Of a stretch of 64,000 nucleotides of DNA, positions 38,501 through 45,235 are shown piece by piece. The notes under the pieces are model-generated. The model was not told where the DNA came from. It did not search any database and saw nothing but the letters and a program-made list of their open reading frames with translations. The stretch's first letter is position 1. The number at the start of each line of letters is the position of its first letter. This DNA comes from Cyclina sinensis. Taxonomy: Eukaryota > Mollusca > Bivalvia > Venerida > Veneridae. The stretch covers positions 9,698,821 to 9,762,820 of the forward strand of contig JAAONU010000013.1 of assembly GCA_012932295.1 (NCBI GenBank). Direction: 5' to 3'. The translations under genes and the position numbers were made by a program.

Positions 38501-40199
38501 TAAACAAGAAATGTTTGTTAAACATACATGCCCCCCAGCAGCAGCTAATTGCTTGTGTTTGGGCCAAAGTGTTCGCTAGTTATTGATCAGAAACAGTTTT
38601 TAGAATCAAGGTCCCTGTGGCCTTGACCTTTGACCTAATGACCTCAAAATCAATAGGGGTCATCTACTGGTGATGACCAACCGGCATACCAAGTTTGGTG
38701 AACCTAAGTCAAAGTGTTCTCTAGTTATTGATCGGAAACCGTTTTTAGGATGAAAGTCTCTGTGAGCTTGACCTTTGACCTAATGACCTCAAAATCAATA
38801 GGGGTCATCTACTGGTGATGACCAACCAGCATACCAAGTTTGGTGAACCTAGGTCAAAGCGTTCTCTAGTTATTGATCAGAAACAGTTTTTAGGATGAAG
38901 GTCCCTGTGAGCTTGACCTTTGACCTCAAAATCAATAGGGATCATCTACTGTTGATGACCAACCAGCATACCAAGTTTGGTGAACTTAGGTTAAAGCTTT
39001 CTCTAGTTATTGATCGGAAACCGTTTTTATGATGAAGGTCCCTTTGAGCTTGACCTTTGACCTAATGACCTCAAAATCAATAGGGGTCATCTACTGGTGA
39101 TGACCAACCAGCATACCAAGTTTGGTGAACCTAGGTCAAAGCGTTCTCTAGTTATTGATCGGAAACCGTTTTTAGGATGAAGGTCCCTGTGAGCTTGACC
39201 TTTGACCTAATGACCTCAAAATCAATAGGGGTCATCTACTGTTGATGACCAACCAGCATACCAAGTTTGATGAACTTAGGTCAAAGCAATCTCTAGTTAT
39301 TGATTGGAAACGAAGTGTCTACCGACGGACCGACTGAAAGACCGACCCACCGACCGACATTTGCAAAACTATATGCCCCCTCATCTTCGATGGGAGGCAT
39401 AAAAACCACATACAAGCTAATTTACACATTTTTTAAAATTTGATATCTCAGTGTGACCTTGACCTTTGAGAAACACTTGGATCTTAACTGCTACACTGTC
39501 TCACCAAGGCTCATTTTGTGCAAACATGTTTTAAAATGCCACATACGATGACAAAGTTATGGCCCTTACAAAATCAGACTGATGTAAAAACATGCACTGA
39601 CAGACATCAAAATGCCATTCTGACAACCAAGTCGAGCTAACTGTAAGCAGACTTGCCAACAACATTAACAATGCACTTTCTTGTTGTAGACATAATGCTG
39701 TAATAACTCAGCACTTTCAGTAAATAGTAAAATCACAAAAGAAAGAAAGAAAGAAGGAGAGAAGGAAAGAGAGAAAGAAAGAAAGATCTTGATTTTTTGT
39801 TTTTGAGATCAATTTTACTTTTTTTTGCAAATGTTATGGAAAATTTTTACTACCAAAATAAAAGCCTTTCATTCAAGTTATTGCCTTTCAATTGCTTAAT
39901 ATGAAAGGTCATCAATTATCACTATCTAAAGTGGTCACCAGACACTCTAATTCTGTTAATCTTTTGAAATGCAAGATTTAAGGTTAATCAAAGTATTATC
40001 TCCAAAATTTTCTTTCAGAAAACTTTTTAATTGTATTCAGAAGTTTCTTGTGACCAATGAACAATATTTATTCTAATACTTTTATACACTGATAATCATT
40101 TTCTACTGAAAAATAAAAAAATGACTTACCCTGGACTGAACAGAGATATAAACCAACCAGGATAACTGAAGTTCCAAACATTTTTTGCATAATTTCCAT
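2379..40199 (-). CDS. FBLN1: Fibulin-1 homologue, complete gene, two alternative C-termini
   Basis: Secreted extracellular-matrix glycoprotein; in vertebrates fibulin-1 binds fibronectin, nidogen and basement-membrane partners. I assembled 15 shared exons plus alternative ends: 40130-40199, 34103-34285, 25869-25942, 23199-23355, 21958-22131, 21380-21427, 20314-20445, 12596-12736, 12109-12297, 11105-11245, 10437-10562, 9235-9357, 8451-8570, 7805-7933, 7042-7186, then either 6100-6505 (C type, 2358 nt) or 3340-3593 plus 2379-2524 (D type, 2352 nt). Both sums divide by three with no internal stop. Order: signal peptide (1 to about 24), anaphylatoxin-like modules (about 25-155), acidic linker, EGF-like modules (about 162-650) mostly opening with DIDEC-type calcium sites, then the fibulin-type C-terminal domain. 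At 785 or 783 residues it is somewhat longer than human fibulin-1 (about 700). The [22 protein letters not shown] and [10 protein letters not shown] stretches identify fibulin-1 rather than hemicentin or fibrillin. Introns total about 35 kb and hold most of the repeats in the window. Confidence 0.93.
2525..3339 (-). other. FBLN1: FBLN1 D-form last intron
   Basis: 815 bp between the two D-type exons. AT-rich with homopolymer runs; no repeat or other feature recognised. Confidence 0.7.
3340..3593 (-). CDS. FBLN1: FBLN1 alternative exon, first half of D-type C-terminal domain
   Basis: 84 codons plus split codons. [24 protein letters not shown] and [18 protein letters not shown] follow the pattern of the vertebrate fibulin-1D domain (CxxxCxPxDxxC, then SLPTF, then ITEGN). 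The entry phase equals that of the C-type exon and the exit phase (1) fits exon 2379-2524. The polypyrimidine tract before the acceptor (TTATATTGCCAG) is poor, as expected of a regulated exon. Confidence 0.85.
3640..3662 (+). repeat. (TG)n microsatellite, (CA)n in the FBLN1 transcript
   Basis: About eleven TG dinucleotides. On the transcribed strand this is a CA-repeat ending 46 nt upstream of the D-type exon acceptor at 3593. Confidence 0.9.
3663..6099. other. FBLN1: FBLN1 intron between C-type and D-type exons
   Basis: Contains the C-form 3'UTR next to 6099, the 26-bp minisatellite at 5165-5612, and otherwise AT-rich sequence without recognisable genes. Confidence 0.6.
5165..5612 (+). repeat. 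26-bp minisatellite, about 17 copies
   Basis: Unit GTGACCATTACTCTTGTGGA plus AGGGAT, varying mainly at ATT/ATA and at single substitutions; one partial copy near 5220. It is open in one minus frame only because three 26-bp units make 26 codons. Confidence 0.92.
6100..6505 (-). CDS. FBLN1: FBLN1 terminal exon, C-type C-terminal domain
   Basis: 135 codons including TAA at 6100-6102. [27 protein letters not shown] and [12 protein letters not shown] align with the start of vertebrate fibulin-1C (HENREC...LPLRITYYHLSFPTN). The end ([15 protein letters not shown]) corresponds to the conserved closing beta-strand. One NVT sequon is present. Acceptor TTTTGTAG. A single exon codes the whole domain, as in vertebrates. 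Confidence 0.92.
7042..7186 (-). CDS. FBLN1: FBLN1 exon 15: last shared EGF-like module
   Basis: Residues about 603-650: [29 protein letters not shown]. The exon ends with two extra bases (AG). Both alternative 3' exons start with T, so the same Ser codon is completed whichever C-terminus is joined. This is the branch point of the C/D choice. Confidence 0.9.
7805..7933 (-). CDS. FBLN1: FBLN1 exon 14: calcium-binding EGF-like module
   Basis: Residues about 560-602: [32 protein letters not shown]. Matches the penultimate EGF of fibulin-1; phase 1 to phase 1. Confidence 0.92.
8020..8410 (+). repeat. 30-bp minisatellite in FBLN1 intron 13
   Basis: About 12 diverged copies of a unit reading TTATGGCCAACTGACTGTTC then TATAGATTTA. 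The unit length is a multiple of three, so one frame stays open as a ten-residue [10 protein letters not shown] repeat. The array is intronic and there is no start context, so I do not call it a gene. Confidence 0.88.
8451..8570 (-). CDS. FBLN1: FBLN1 exon 13: calcium-binding EGF-like module
   Basis: Residues about 520-559: [31 protein letters not shown] 30-bp minisatellite starts within 100 bp downstream of its donor (GTAAGG). Confidence 0.92.
9235..9357 (-). CDS. FBLN1: FBLN1 exon 12: EGF-like module
   Basis: Residues about 479-519: [28 protein letters not shown]. The usual D-I-D-E start is D-K-N-E here, but the calcium-liganding positions are retained. Confidence 0.92.
10193..10301 (+). 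repeat. 36-bp tandem repeat, 3 near-identical copies
   Basis: GATTGTAAGCTTAGTTCTAC then TAGATATGTCAGATAA, starting at 10194, 10230 and 10266 with essentially no divergence, hence recent. Confidence 0.92.
10437..10562 (-). CDS. FBLN1: FBLN1 exon 11: calcium-binding EGF-like module
   Basis: Residues about 437-478: [30 protein letters not shown]. Standard six-cysteine module; phase 1 to phase 1. Confidence 0.92.
11105..11245 (-). CDS. FBLN1: FBLN1 exon 10: calcium-binding EGF-like module
   Basis: Residues about 390-436: [34 protein letters not shown]. Calcium-site consensus with Asn at the third position. Acceptor TCTTTCAG, donor GTATGT. Confidence 0.92.
11578..11645 (+). repeat. tRNA-like SINE head fragment
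   Basis: TGGCTCAGTGG fits a Pol III A box, and GGGTTTGAATC, about 45 bp later, is close to a B box. No cloverleaf with seven-base acceptor stem forms, so this is a decayed tRNA-derived head rather than a tRNA gene. Confidence 0.4.
12109..12297 (-). CDS. FBLN1: FBLN1 exon 9: EGF-like module plus extra half-module
   Basis: 63 codons (residues about 327-389): [29 protein letters not shown]...QC, then a further [13 protein letters not shown] loop. The extra two-cysteine loop resembles the free-standing exon 6 unit, as if such a unit had fused to a normal EGF exon. Confidence 0.9.
   Translation of the reverse strand: MRMNVLSERTTVGQDMSVSTLRDHSGAIPNGAQMVSDSILPQANVRDLSVPVDLGLTAVAYV
12596..12736 (-). 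CDS. FBLN1: FBLN1 exon 8: calcium-binding EGF-like module
   Basis: Residues about 280-326: [38 protein letters not shown]. The lengthened last loop (C-R-x3-PC-G-x-G) is the fibulin-type EGF variant. It is separated from exon 7 by a 7.6 kb intron full of satellite. Confidence 0.92.
13435..15235 (+). repeat. 26-bp minisatellite array with inverted blocks
   Basis: Unit CAGCTTCTACAGCACCTGTC then TCAAGA, about 65 copies with variant subfamilies (CACAATATTGCTT, CAATTGCAACAAAA). The blocks 13975-14095 and 14460-14610 run in the opposite orientation (CTGTAGAAGCTG) and closely resemble each other, so the array contains duplicated, inverted segments. Confidence 0.92.
15235..15834. other. Spacer between satellite arrays, tandem-core element remnant
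   Basis: Contains ACAGACTGATGGCCGGATGG and GTGCGGACAGACTGACA followed by a small hairpin TATGCCTCCCTTTGGGTGTATAA near 15690-15713. This resembles the terminal hairpin of the tandem-core elements seen later in the window. Confidence 0.4.
15835..18890 (+). repeat. ~3-kb array of 47-bp and 42-bp units
   Basis: About 65 units with consensus CTATAAAACACTTAGCAACC, CTACAATGACTGAATAGC, TTTGCCACA. A recurrent variant lacks five bases (TAGCCACAC instead of TAGCTTTGCCACAC), giving 42 bp; CTACAATGGCTG and CTAAAATGACTG subtypes alternate. Units at 18440-18760 are the most uniform, so expansion was probably recent there. Confidence 0.93.
19662..19824. repeat. Long imperfect palindrome (~80-bp arms), hairpin MITE-like
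   Basis: GTGGAAGATGGGAATTTATT and GTGAACACCATATG on the left are mirrored as CATATGGTGTTCAC and AATAAATTCTCATCTTCCAC on the right, around the centre TGGCTGCGCCA. A related half-site is at 42838-42905. No coding content. Confidence 0.85.
20314..20445 (-). CDS. FBLN1: FBLN1 exon 7: calcium-binding EGF-like module
   Basis: Residues about 236-279: [12 protein letters not shown], then [12 protein letters not shown] and a final Cys. Full six-cysteine EGF module with the D-x-D-E calcium site and an aromatic-Gly turn; phase 1 to phase 1. Confidence 0.92.
20446..21379 (-). other. FBLN1: FBLN1 intron 6, nothing recognised
   Basis: AT-rich intron. A degenerate B-box-like GGGATTCAAAC at 20639-20649 hints at a SINE remnant, but no boundaries can be drawn. 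Confidence 0.5.
21380..21427 (-). CDS. FBLN1: FBLN1 exon 6: 16-codon half-EGF exon
   Basis: Only 48 nt, coding [16 protein letters not shown], which is the final loop of an EGF-like module with two cysteines. Flanked by acceptor ATTTTCAG and donor GTACGA, phase 1 on both sides, so it can be skipped or included without changing frame. It is too short for simple gene finders. Confidence 0.8.
21958..22131 (-). CDS. FBLN1: FBLN1 exon 5: linker and first EGF-like module
   Basis: Residues about 162-219: a Pro/Glu/Thr linker, then [25 protein letters not shown] and DGRTC, a complete EGF-like module. Donor GTAAGA after one base; the codon completed with exon 6 is Asn. Confidence 0.88.
22132..23198 (-). 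other. FBLN1: FBLN1 intron 4, nothing recognised
   Basis: AT-rich. Short diverged stretches such as AAAGGGTCATAACTTTGTAA recall cores of the tandem-core elements, without clear termini. Confidence 0.5.
23199..23355 (-). CDS. FBLN1: FBLN1 exon 4: second anaphylatoxin-like module and acidic linker
   Basis: Residues about 110-161. ECCSCCQMG, then MECTSP, then FMQCCVG match the CC..CC...C...CC layout of the third fibulin-1 anaphylatoxin module. An acidic stretch ([13 protein letters not shown]) then leads to the EGF region. Confidence 0.88.
23991..25560 (-). mobile_element. Tandem-core (Helentron-like) element G, decayed
   Basis: The low-coordinate end reads ACAAGAGATGTCGGAATGAC: the shared ACWAGAR terminus and a hairpin (ATGTC..TGACAT). 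The core has about ten diverged ~145-bp units containing GACCTTGACCTTTGACCT and GAGTTATTGAGCAGAAA. The opposite end is not recognisable. No coding capacity. Confidence 0.6.
25869..25942 (-). CDS. FBLN1: FBLN1 exon 3: anaphylatoxin-region linker
   Basis: 24 codons (residues about 85-109) with one cysteine (GGRCAVRED), joining phase 1 to phase 0. It supplies the start of the second anaphylatoxin-like module, whose CC pairs are in the next exon. Acceptor TTTTTCAG and donor GTATAT. Confidence 0.82.
26305..27185 (+). pseudogene. Decayed mariner-type transposase
   Basis: Fragments in shifting frames follow the order of a mariner transposase. They are an N-terminal [19 protein letters not shown] (helix-turn-helix end and acidic tail), [13 protein letters not shown] (the RW..xLTxEQK motif), a GDET-like segment near 26760, and [14 protein letters not shown] near 27100-27140 (the mariner PHPPYSPDLAPCDFFL catalytic motif). 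Several stops and frameshifts interrupt it, so it cannot be active. It lies in FBLN1 intron 2. Confidence 0.8.
27314..28793. mobile_element. Non-autonomous DNA transposon with terminal inverted repeats
   Basis: The left end GACCGTT at 27314 and right end AACGGTC at 28793 are inverted repeats, each flanked by TA (27312-27313 and 28794-28795). A second conserved block (CCGCCATTAAGGGACTGC on the left; its near-complement on the right near 28710-28740) lies inside each end, so the inverted region spans some 70-100 bp. The 1.48-kb interior has no coding region. A TA target duplication suggests the Tc1/mariner group, but I cannot assign a family. Confidence 0.7.
29423..29448 (+). repeat. G-rich tract
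   Basis: CCGGGGGGGGGGGGCC followed by eight or more G. Likely assembly-sensitive; capable of G-quadruplex formation. Confidence 0.8.
29979..30420 (-). mobile_element. Tandem-core-type element terminus J, remnant
   Basis: ACTAGAGCTATCACTGAATG then TGATT shows the shared ACWAGAR terminus and a hairpin ATCAC..GTGAT. Two diverged repeat units follow (CACCAA(G)TTTCAAGTTAATAGTCC type). The other end is not found. Confidence 0.5.
30781..33591 (-). mobile_element. Tandem-core element I, interrupted by element A1
   Basis: Starts ACTAGAGATGTGTCCAT and ends with a hairpin (GCACCCCCCAC...GTGGTGGGGGGGCATA, to 33591). The core repeats GTCTAAAAATGCTACTTTTT begin near 30884, 31047, 31209, 31339, 31469 and 31599, so unit length falls from ~162 to 130 bp. 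Element A1 sits inside it between two halves of one unit. Confidence 0.7.
31734..33339 (-). mobile_element. Tandem-core element A1 (1606 bp), nested in element I
   Basis: Left end ACAAGAAATGTTTGAAAAAC with hairpin ATGTTT..AACAT; right end hairpin ATGCCCCCTCATCTTCGATG then GGGGGCATA; ATGCCCCCC recurs just inside the left end as a subterminal repeat. About ten ~146-bp units carry TTGACCTTTGACCTAATGAC and GTTCTCTAGTTATTGATC. The target unit reads through if the element is cut out between two T on the minus strand. Confidence 0.78.
34103..34285 (-). CDS. FBLN1: FBLN1 exon 2: first anaphylatoxin-like module
   Basis: Residues about 24-84. Cysteine pattern VCCGLG...RC...MCRQ...VCC is the paired-cysteine layout of the fibulin-1 N-terminal anaphylatoxin-like modules. 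Acceptor TTCTTCAG, donor GTTGGT, phase 1 to phase 1. Confidence 0.88.
34482..37652 (-). mobile_element. Tandem-core element H, interrupted by element B
   Basis: Right end hairpin GTGTCCCCTGACTATAGTCA then GGTGACACA. A matching subterminal GTGTCGCCTGAC lies near 34589. The unit GGGCAATA(A)CTAAAAAGTTAT, CACTGCACCTCTCCACA appears twice after element B. The left boundary is uncertain. Confidence 0.5.
34682..37214 (-). mobile_element. Tandem-core element B (2533 bp), nested in element H
   Basis: Left end ACAAGAGGGCCATGATGGCC with a perfect hairpin (GGGCCAT/ATGGCCC), then GCTCACCTGAG as subterminal repeat. Right end hairpin AGCTCACC...AGGTGAGCTA. About 15 units of ~145 bp: TGACCTAGTTTTTGACCCCA, GATGACCCATATTCGAACTT, GTTACCTCTAGAGTGTTAAC. 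The uninterrupted target (AAAAATTAAAAAAGGGCAAT) is preserved at 37353-37372 in the duplicated flank. Confidence 0.8.
38100..39560 (+). repeat. ~110-130-bp tandem array hosting element A2
   Basis: Units with GTGACCTTGACCTTTGAGAA, CTCACCAAGGCTCATTTTGT and GCAAACATGTTTTAAAA, at least two before and one after A2. Gives an internal view of the uninterrupted site. Confidence 0.65.
38504..39401 (-). mobile_element. Tandem-core element A2 (898 bp), second copy of family A
   Basis: Same ends as A1 (ACAAGAAATGTTTGTTAAAC at left; ATGCCCCCTCATCTTCGATG then GGAGGCATA at right). Only five core units of the TTGACCTTTGACCTAATGAC type, so the two copies differ chiefly in unit number. It is inserted in another tandem array (CACTTGGTTCTTAACTGCAA units at 38100-38500 and 39410-39600). 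Confidence 0.78.
39741..39785 (+). repeat. (GAAA)n/(GGAA)n microsatellite
   Basis: Purine-only tract of about 45 bp made of GAAA with GGA interruptions, in FBLN1 intron 1. Confidence 0.9.
40130..40199 (-). CDS. FBLN1: FBLN1 exon 1: start codon and signal peptide
   Basis: ATG at 40197-40199 opens a 23-codon segment with a hydrophobic run ([15 protein letters not shown]) typical of a secretory signal peptide. It ends in a GTAAGT donor after one extra base. That phase joins exactly to exon 2, giving Ala at the junction and a plausible cleavage near it. No coding similarity supports the exon beyond the signal-peptide character and the phase, so it is slightly less certain than the EGF exons. Confidence 0.8.
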
Positions 40200-42134
40200 T
40201 TCAAACTATATCTTTTTTCAAGAAAAAATTAAAATCGAATTGTTTCAGCCTACAGATGGTACACGCTTGAAAATTGTGTGGCTATGGGTGACATTGCTGC
40301 ACCATCAAATAATGACCTCTCTCACAAGAGGAGAGGCCCATATCATGGATTAACGGCTGAAATCTATACAGCACAAATGTTGCTTTAACAGTGTTATCAG
40401 GTATTACAAAGATAGACTAAAGTCCTCCTGAAATCTTTATAGATGAATTACACATTCTAGATAATAAGCCAGAAAAGATAATCTGACTTACGGGTAACTA
40501 AATTTAGAACCAAAAGAAAGTCTTTATTGAGATGAGCATGGTATAAATAAGGTTTTAACAAGACGAGCATGTTTTTCCATTGCTTTTGCAAAATGGAAAT
40601 GCGTTATCAGCACCCTAGAGTACATATTCATTCAGGGTTTGTATTATTTCTTCTTAAACTGGAAGTGCCATATGGGGAGGGCTGTAATGAAGTTGAAAGA
40701 ACTTGTAGCCCAATGCTTTTGCCATTTACTTGAAATGTATTAACCATGATATCAATGTATGTGAGTTTATAAATAAGAAAAAGAAATGAGCAATAAAATA
40801 TGTTCAAATTATTTTCTTTAATCTATTAACATTTCTTGTGCAATAAGCAAATAAGTAAACCTACTTTTATTCATTATCTTCTTCACTATATATAGCAAAC
40901 TCAACACCATACAGGATTGAAAACAGTGAACCCGTATTTATTTTAAAATACCAGAACAAGGCTATTCATGGTAAGTAATTCAAATAAAAAAGCAGATGTT
41001 TTTCTTTATCATGGTGACAAAAACCACCAAAACTAAATTAAAACAAACATATAAATCTTAATAATCATTAAATATAATATGTGATACATATACAATCAAA
41101 ATGCAATATAGTGACATGCAAAAGATTAAAATGACTATTTACTTTTGTAACATTCTTCCTTTGTTCTTTTTTGCTAAGTCTGAAAAACAATGATTCAATG
41201 GAAACTGATTAGGTCTGTTGCCAGTTCAAAAAATTGTATTTCAGCCATTTTTGTTGGGGGTCAGCTAACCTTTTGATAGTGTGAGCACATATAGGGAAGC
41301 ATATTCCAAAATCAACAAAACATTTTATAACAACAAGGAGAGCAAAATTTTAGAACTCAAAGTGGGCCTCGACTGACACACTTACAAAACAGAGCTGTTT
41401 TATCATTGACTAATTGCGCTCCAATATAATAAACATTTCCAGATGATAAGTGCATCAATTGGATGTCCTTTGAGTTAATCTAATAAATTGGGGTCATATA
41501 AAATTCAGGAAATATCTCAAAGCCTGATTTAGCCATTATGTAAGTGTAGATCAAAGGTTTTCTCAAGTATTGCCTTATGTTGCAATGAAAGTACTTTACT
41601 ATATGCATAAAACACTTTGTGAAAGCTGTAGTTTTTGTCAAGAAATAATTTAATGCAATACTAGTTAAAAAAAAATGTTTGTAATGAAGTCATGTTTTGG
41701 TCATCGTAAACATATCCTTGTGAAAACATAAGTGGTTTTAGATTTCCTCCAGTCCTGTCGCCCCTTCCTTTCCTCATGAAAAGAACAGTTAACCACATGA
41801 TGGCCTTGATAACTAAACTAAAAGTGCATAAAATATATATAGTGAATATCACAGATGTTTTCAACAATAATTCTGAGACAAAGTGAGTGGTTTAAGTTGT
41901 CCCATACGAACAATTTTTTTTCATTTCTTTTTAAAGATATGTGCAAAACATATCTATTGCAGACTTTGAGAGCATGTCACAATCAGGAATACTTTCCAAC
42001 TGCCACTCATTAATATTCAGTAAATTATATTCTTATCCTTAATTATTCAAACTGTTACCCCTCAACCCCTTCATGTTTTCAGCTTTATTTCTTCTTTCTT
42101 CACCTAAACAATACACCCTTTTAAAAAGCATTTT
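40200..42134. other. 5' flank of FBLN1
   Basis: The FBLN1 promoter and 5'UTR should lie in the first part (upstream on the minus strand). I see no clear TATA or initiator. The rest is AT-rich without recognised genes. Confidence 0.45.
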
Positions 42135-42235
42135 TTGTGTGGTTTAAAGCCAGTTACAACCCTTTTATGGGTCATATCACAGTGGTCAGTCCACCTAATT
42201 AGTGAATCTGGGTATACTAACAGTTTACAACAACA
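42135..42235 (-). repeat. SINE 3'-body fragment
   Basis: Reverse complement matches the tail of the SINE at 43563 (GTTTAAAGCCAGTTACAAC; GGGTCATATCACAGTGGTCA; ACTAACAGTT). No tRNA head, so 5'-truncated. Confidence 0.65.
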
Positions 42236-42837
42236 AAACCCTCCCCCCCAGCAGGTATAAGTAACTTATTGATAAAGCTACATCAAATGGTACTTGCCGA
42301 GATCTATGACAGCATGTGAGGAACCATTTTTGACCTCTGTCTCCAACAAAGAATCAGGCTGAAGTTTGATCCTATAACCCATGTGGATGGAGATAGTGTT
42401 GATTATAAAGTCAGTGAGGGGTGGGGGAAGTGAATACAAGAATACAGAACAATTTAGAATCTTATGATATATATATTCACTTACACAAAGTCTGGAAACA
42501 AAGAAATAAAAAGAAATTGAGTGGTTTAGTAACATTGTGTGGAAAAATAATATCTGTAATGATGTTATGAAAATAAAAATACTAATATTGATAATTACAG
42601 GAAATAGGCTAAAAAAGTATAGTGGTTTTAGCAAAAACACTATTCAAGACATTAGTTACAGAGATAACATTGGTCAGTTAGCATGTTAGACATATGAAAA
42701 AATTGATTCAATTATGTTTTATCTTAATTTGAAATAACTATAGCTATTTGTTTGACACAACACATCTGTGGAATAAACAAGAATAGAACTTATTAGAGTA
42801 TAGAGGATATTAAAGTTTTTTCTATAAATACGGGATT

Positions 42838-42905
42838 TATTTTCATCGAGTGGTATGAAAATAAATATTTCATGAGTGGCGATAGCCATGAGTTCAATAA
42901 AGTCA
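42838..42905. repeat. Fragment related to the 19662-19824 palindrome family
   Basis: GATTTATTTTCATCGAGTGG and ATTTCATGAGTGGCGATAGCCATGAG resemble one arm and the centre of the palindrome at 19662-19824. Confidence 0.5.
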
Positions 42906-43562
42906 ATAATGCGATAAAAGGTAATATAGAGAAAATGCTGTTTTAATAAGATTTCATTAAAAAAATTTACTATATACAGATATGGAAAAACTCCTTCACC
43001 TTTTACTTCTCTTGTTTGTTAGAGGCCAAAGGAACCATGTAACCATAACAAAGAAATTGAAATACTTGACATATGGATTTTGCCCAGATGTTTTAAACTT
43101 TTTCATGTTTATTTCATCTTTATTACTCAAAAAATAAAGGCTTTTGCCAGTTATATACCTATAAACTTTTAATTATGTCTGTATTTCAGATGCCTTCATA
43201 AAAGTCATTGTGTAATATATAAAAATGTAAAGAAAATTATAGGAAATTTATTACCTTCTAATATTTTGGCCTTACACTGTATATTATTATGACAAGTGCT
43301 AAGTCTTGCTAAATTTCAAATTTGTTTTTGCATCGTATTATTTCATTATTTTTCCTTTACGTTTATAGGAAGGTAACATGATATGTCACTTATTTTGTTC
43401 CAGTGAGAAGTATTTAAATTTTCATTTATCTTTTCAAACCATGTGCCAATCTCCCTAAGCATCTCATTCTTGTGGCTTTCAAGTAAATGTGGAATCTGTC
43501 TTCCATCATTCTCTCCAAATCCTGACAGCCTTTCCTACCTGCATGCATATCATTTTGCCAAG

Positions 43563-43812
43563 GTTTGGTTTGATTGGGGTTTTACGCCAGTTTCAACAGA
43601 TAAGGTCATATCCCAGCCGTCAGTCAACCTAACCAGTGTTCCTGGATATCCAACCAGTTTACTAAGCAATTTCTCCACAAGTGATAGACTACTTCCTCAC
43701 TTGCTTCAGAGGTGAGGGACAAATGACCTATAGACGCATTGTCTAAGATCAGTTATCACAGAGAAATTTTGTAGGCCCTGACGGGGATTGAACTGGGATT
43801 GTCAAGGTCATT
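43563..43812 (-). mobile_element. tRNA-derived SINE (V-SINE/RUDI-like)
   Basis: Reverse complement gives a B-box-like GTTCAATCC, the body GAAATTGCTTAGTAAACTGG, TTGGATATCCAGGAACACTG and CTGGGATATGACC, and a CCCCAATCAAACC tail. It is the same body as the better-preserved copy at 62315-62590; the tRNA head is eroded here. Confidence 0.8.
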
Positions 43813-44891
43813 TTGCCAAGAGATATTACCAAATGAACACCTTGATAGAAGTGACCATAATTACACACCAATGGTTTTTTTTTCAACCCAAAAGGTTATG
43901 TTAAATCAGTATTTCTTTGCTTTACAATGTGATGCAGAGAACCATATTTAACAGCTTATAGATACTATATACCTGGGTAGGGGAATGCATTTTTAGTTTT
44001 TAAAAATAACAATTGCTAACTTAATCTACAGCTGATCACTTGGGTTAATAACAAACGTGTAAGGAGATGCTAACAAAATCTAATGCTACTTTGTTAGATA
44101 CCAGTCTTTGAGTAACACATGTTAACTAAAAGACAGCTACTTATCTTACCTTTTAAACTATTCAAGACTTGCGTCTATTCAAGAAGCAGATTTTCCATTG
44201 AGCAGACAAATGATACAGATATTTTCAATTCCTTTGAAACTTAAACCCTTCTAGATATTTTTCTTACTTTACATTAACACATAAAAAGCATAAATGCTCT
44301 CTGGGGATTTAAATGAAGACAATATAACAAGGAATTTTGATTTATTATTTTATTTTTGGGAGGTACCTGCCTGATTGAAACATGTCAAGTCTCGTAAAAG
44401 AGTTCAACAGATTTTTTTTTTAGTAATAATAAGGTAGATAAATCACCTCACAAATTTAAAGTGTGTCACTCTATATATATATTCTGCATCATCAAAGACA
44501 AGACTGCAAGATGCTTGCCACAGCTCTGTCAGTCAAATAAGCTAATTAGGACATGATCACAAGCTGCATCCCATCATTGTGCAAGATTGCAGCCAATCAC
44601 TGGTGAAATAATTAATTCCCAAGATCAAGTCATATACGTTTAACTAAGTTTTAGACTTAAAAACCAACTGGCTTCATACCTGACTGACAGGTAATCATTA
44701 ACCCTTAACCTGCTTGAACCGAGTGATAAGCCTTTGCCACCAGTATAGAGCCAGGCCAGCCTGCACATCCGTGCAATCTGACCAGGCTCTATACTGTTGG
44801 TGGCTCCATTTTTTGTATTTTGATACTGATGTACATATATATGTAGCCGGGTAAAGGTATATGGTGATAAATCGATAAGGCAGAACCGTGT

Positions 44892-44964
44892 GGCTTGGTA
44901 GCTCAGTTGGTAGAGTGTCCGCCCTGTAAGCGGAAGGCCCTGGGTTCGAGTCCCGGTCGAGCCA
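44892..44964 (+). tRNA. tRNA-like gene in 5' LTR, Thr(TGT)-like with C33
   Basis: A 73-base cloverleaf: acceptor GGCTTGG / TCGAGCC (with G-T pairs), D arm GCTC/GAGT, anticodon stem TCCGC/GCGGA, T arm CTGGG-TTCGAGT-CCCGG, discriminator A. The seven-base loop CCTGTAA puts TGT at 34-36 but C, not T, at 33. A box (TAGCTCAGTTGG) and B box (GGTTCGAGTCC) are intact and TTTTT follows at 44968-44972. More probably a Pol III promoter module of the element than a working tRNA. Confidence 0.7.
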
Positions 44965-45162
44965 CGATTTTTCACCACCTGTTACATTTGGCGCCCAACG
45001 TGAATAACCTACGTTATAATTTGGCTACTGCTTCGGCACCTCGGGAATGTGTTTACAATATTCTCTGTGACTCTGAGAATTCGGGACGAATTCTAAATTT
45101 GGAGGGGGTATATGTAGCCGGGTAAAGGTATATGGTGATAAATCGATAAGGCAGAACCGTGT

Positions 45163-45235
45163 GGCTTGGTAGCTCAGTTGGTAGAGTGTCCGCCCTGTAA
45201 GCGGAAGGCCCTGGGTTTGAGTCCCGGTCGAGCCA
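45163..45235 (+). tRNA. tRNA-like gene in 3' LTR (second copy)
   Basis: Identical to the copy at 44892 except for one C-to-T change in the T loop/B box (GGTTTGAGTCC). The cloverleaf and T5 terminator are retained. Confidence 0.65.

Noticed and set aside
31734..39401. TAA target duplications, hence PIF/Harbinger assignment of the tandem-core elements
   Set aside because: Possible for the same data, but the end hairpins, subterminal repeats, tandem cores and the endonuclease fragment fit Helentrons better, and cutting between T and T restores two empty sites exactly.
42278..42640. Open minus-strand frame ending MGYRIKLQPDSLLETEVKNG, possible exon
   Set aside because: The protein looks gene-like, but the only 3' junction is a GC donor, no acceptor with a pyrimidine tract precedes it, and no family was recognised. 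It also lies outside both minus-strand gene models.
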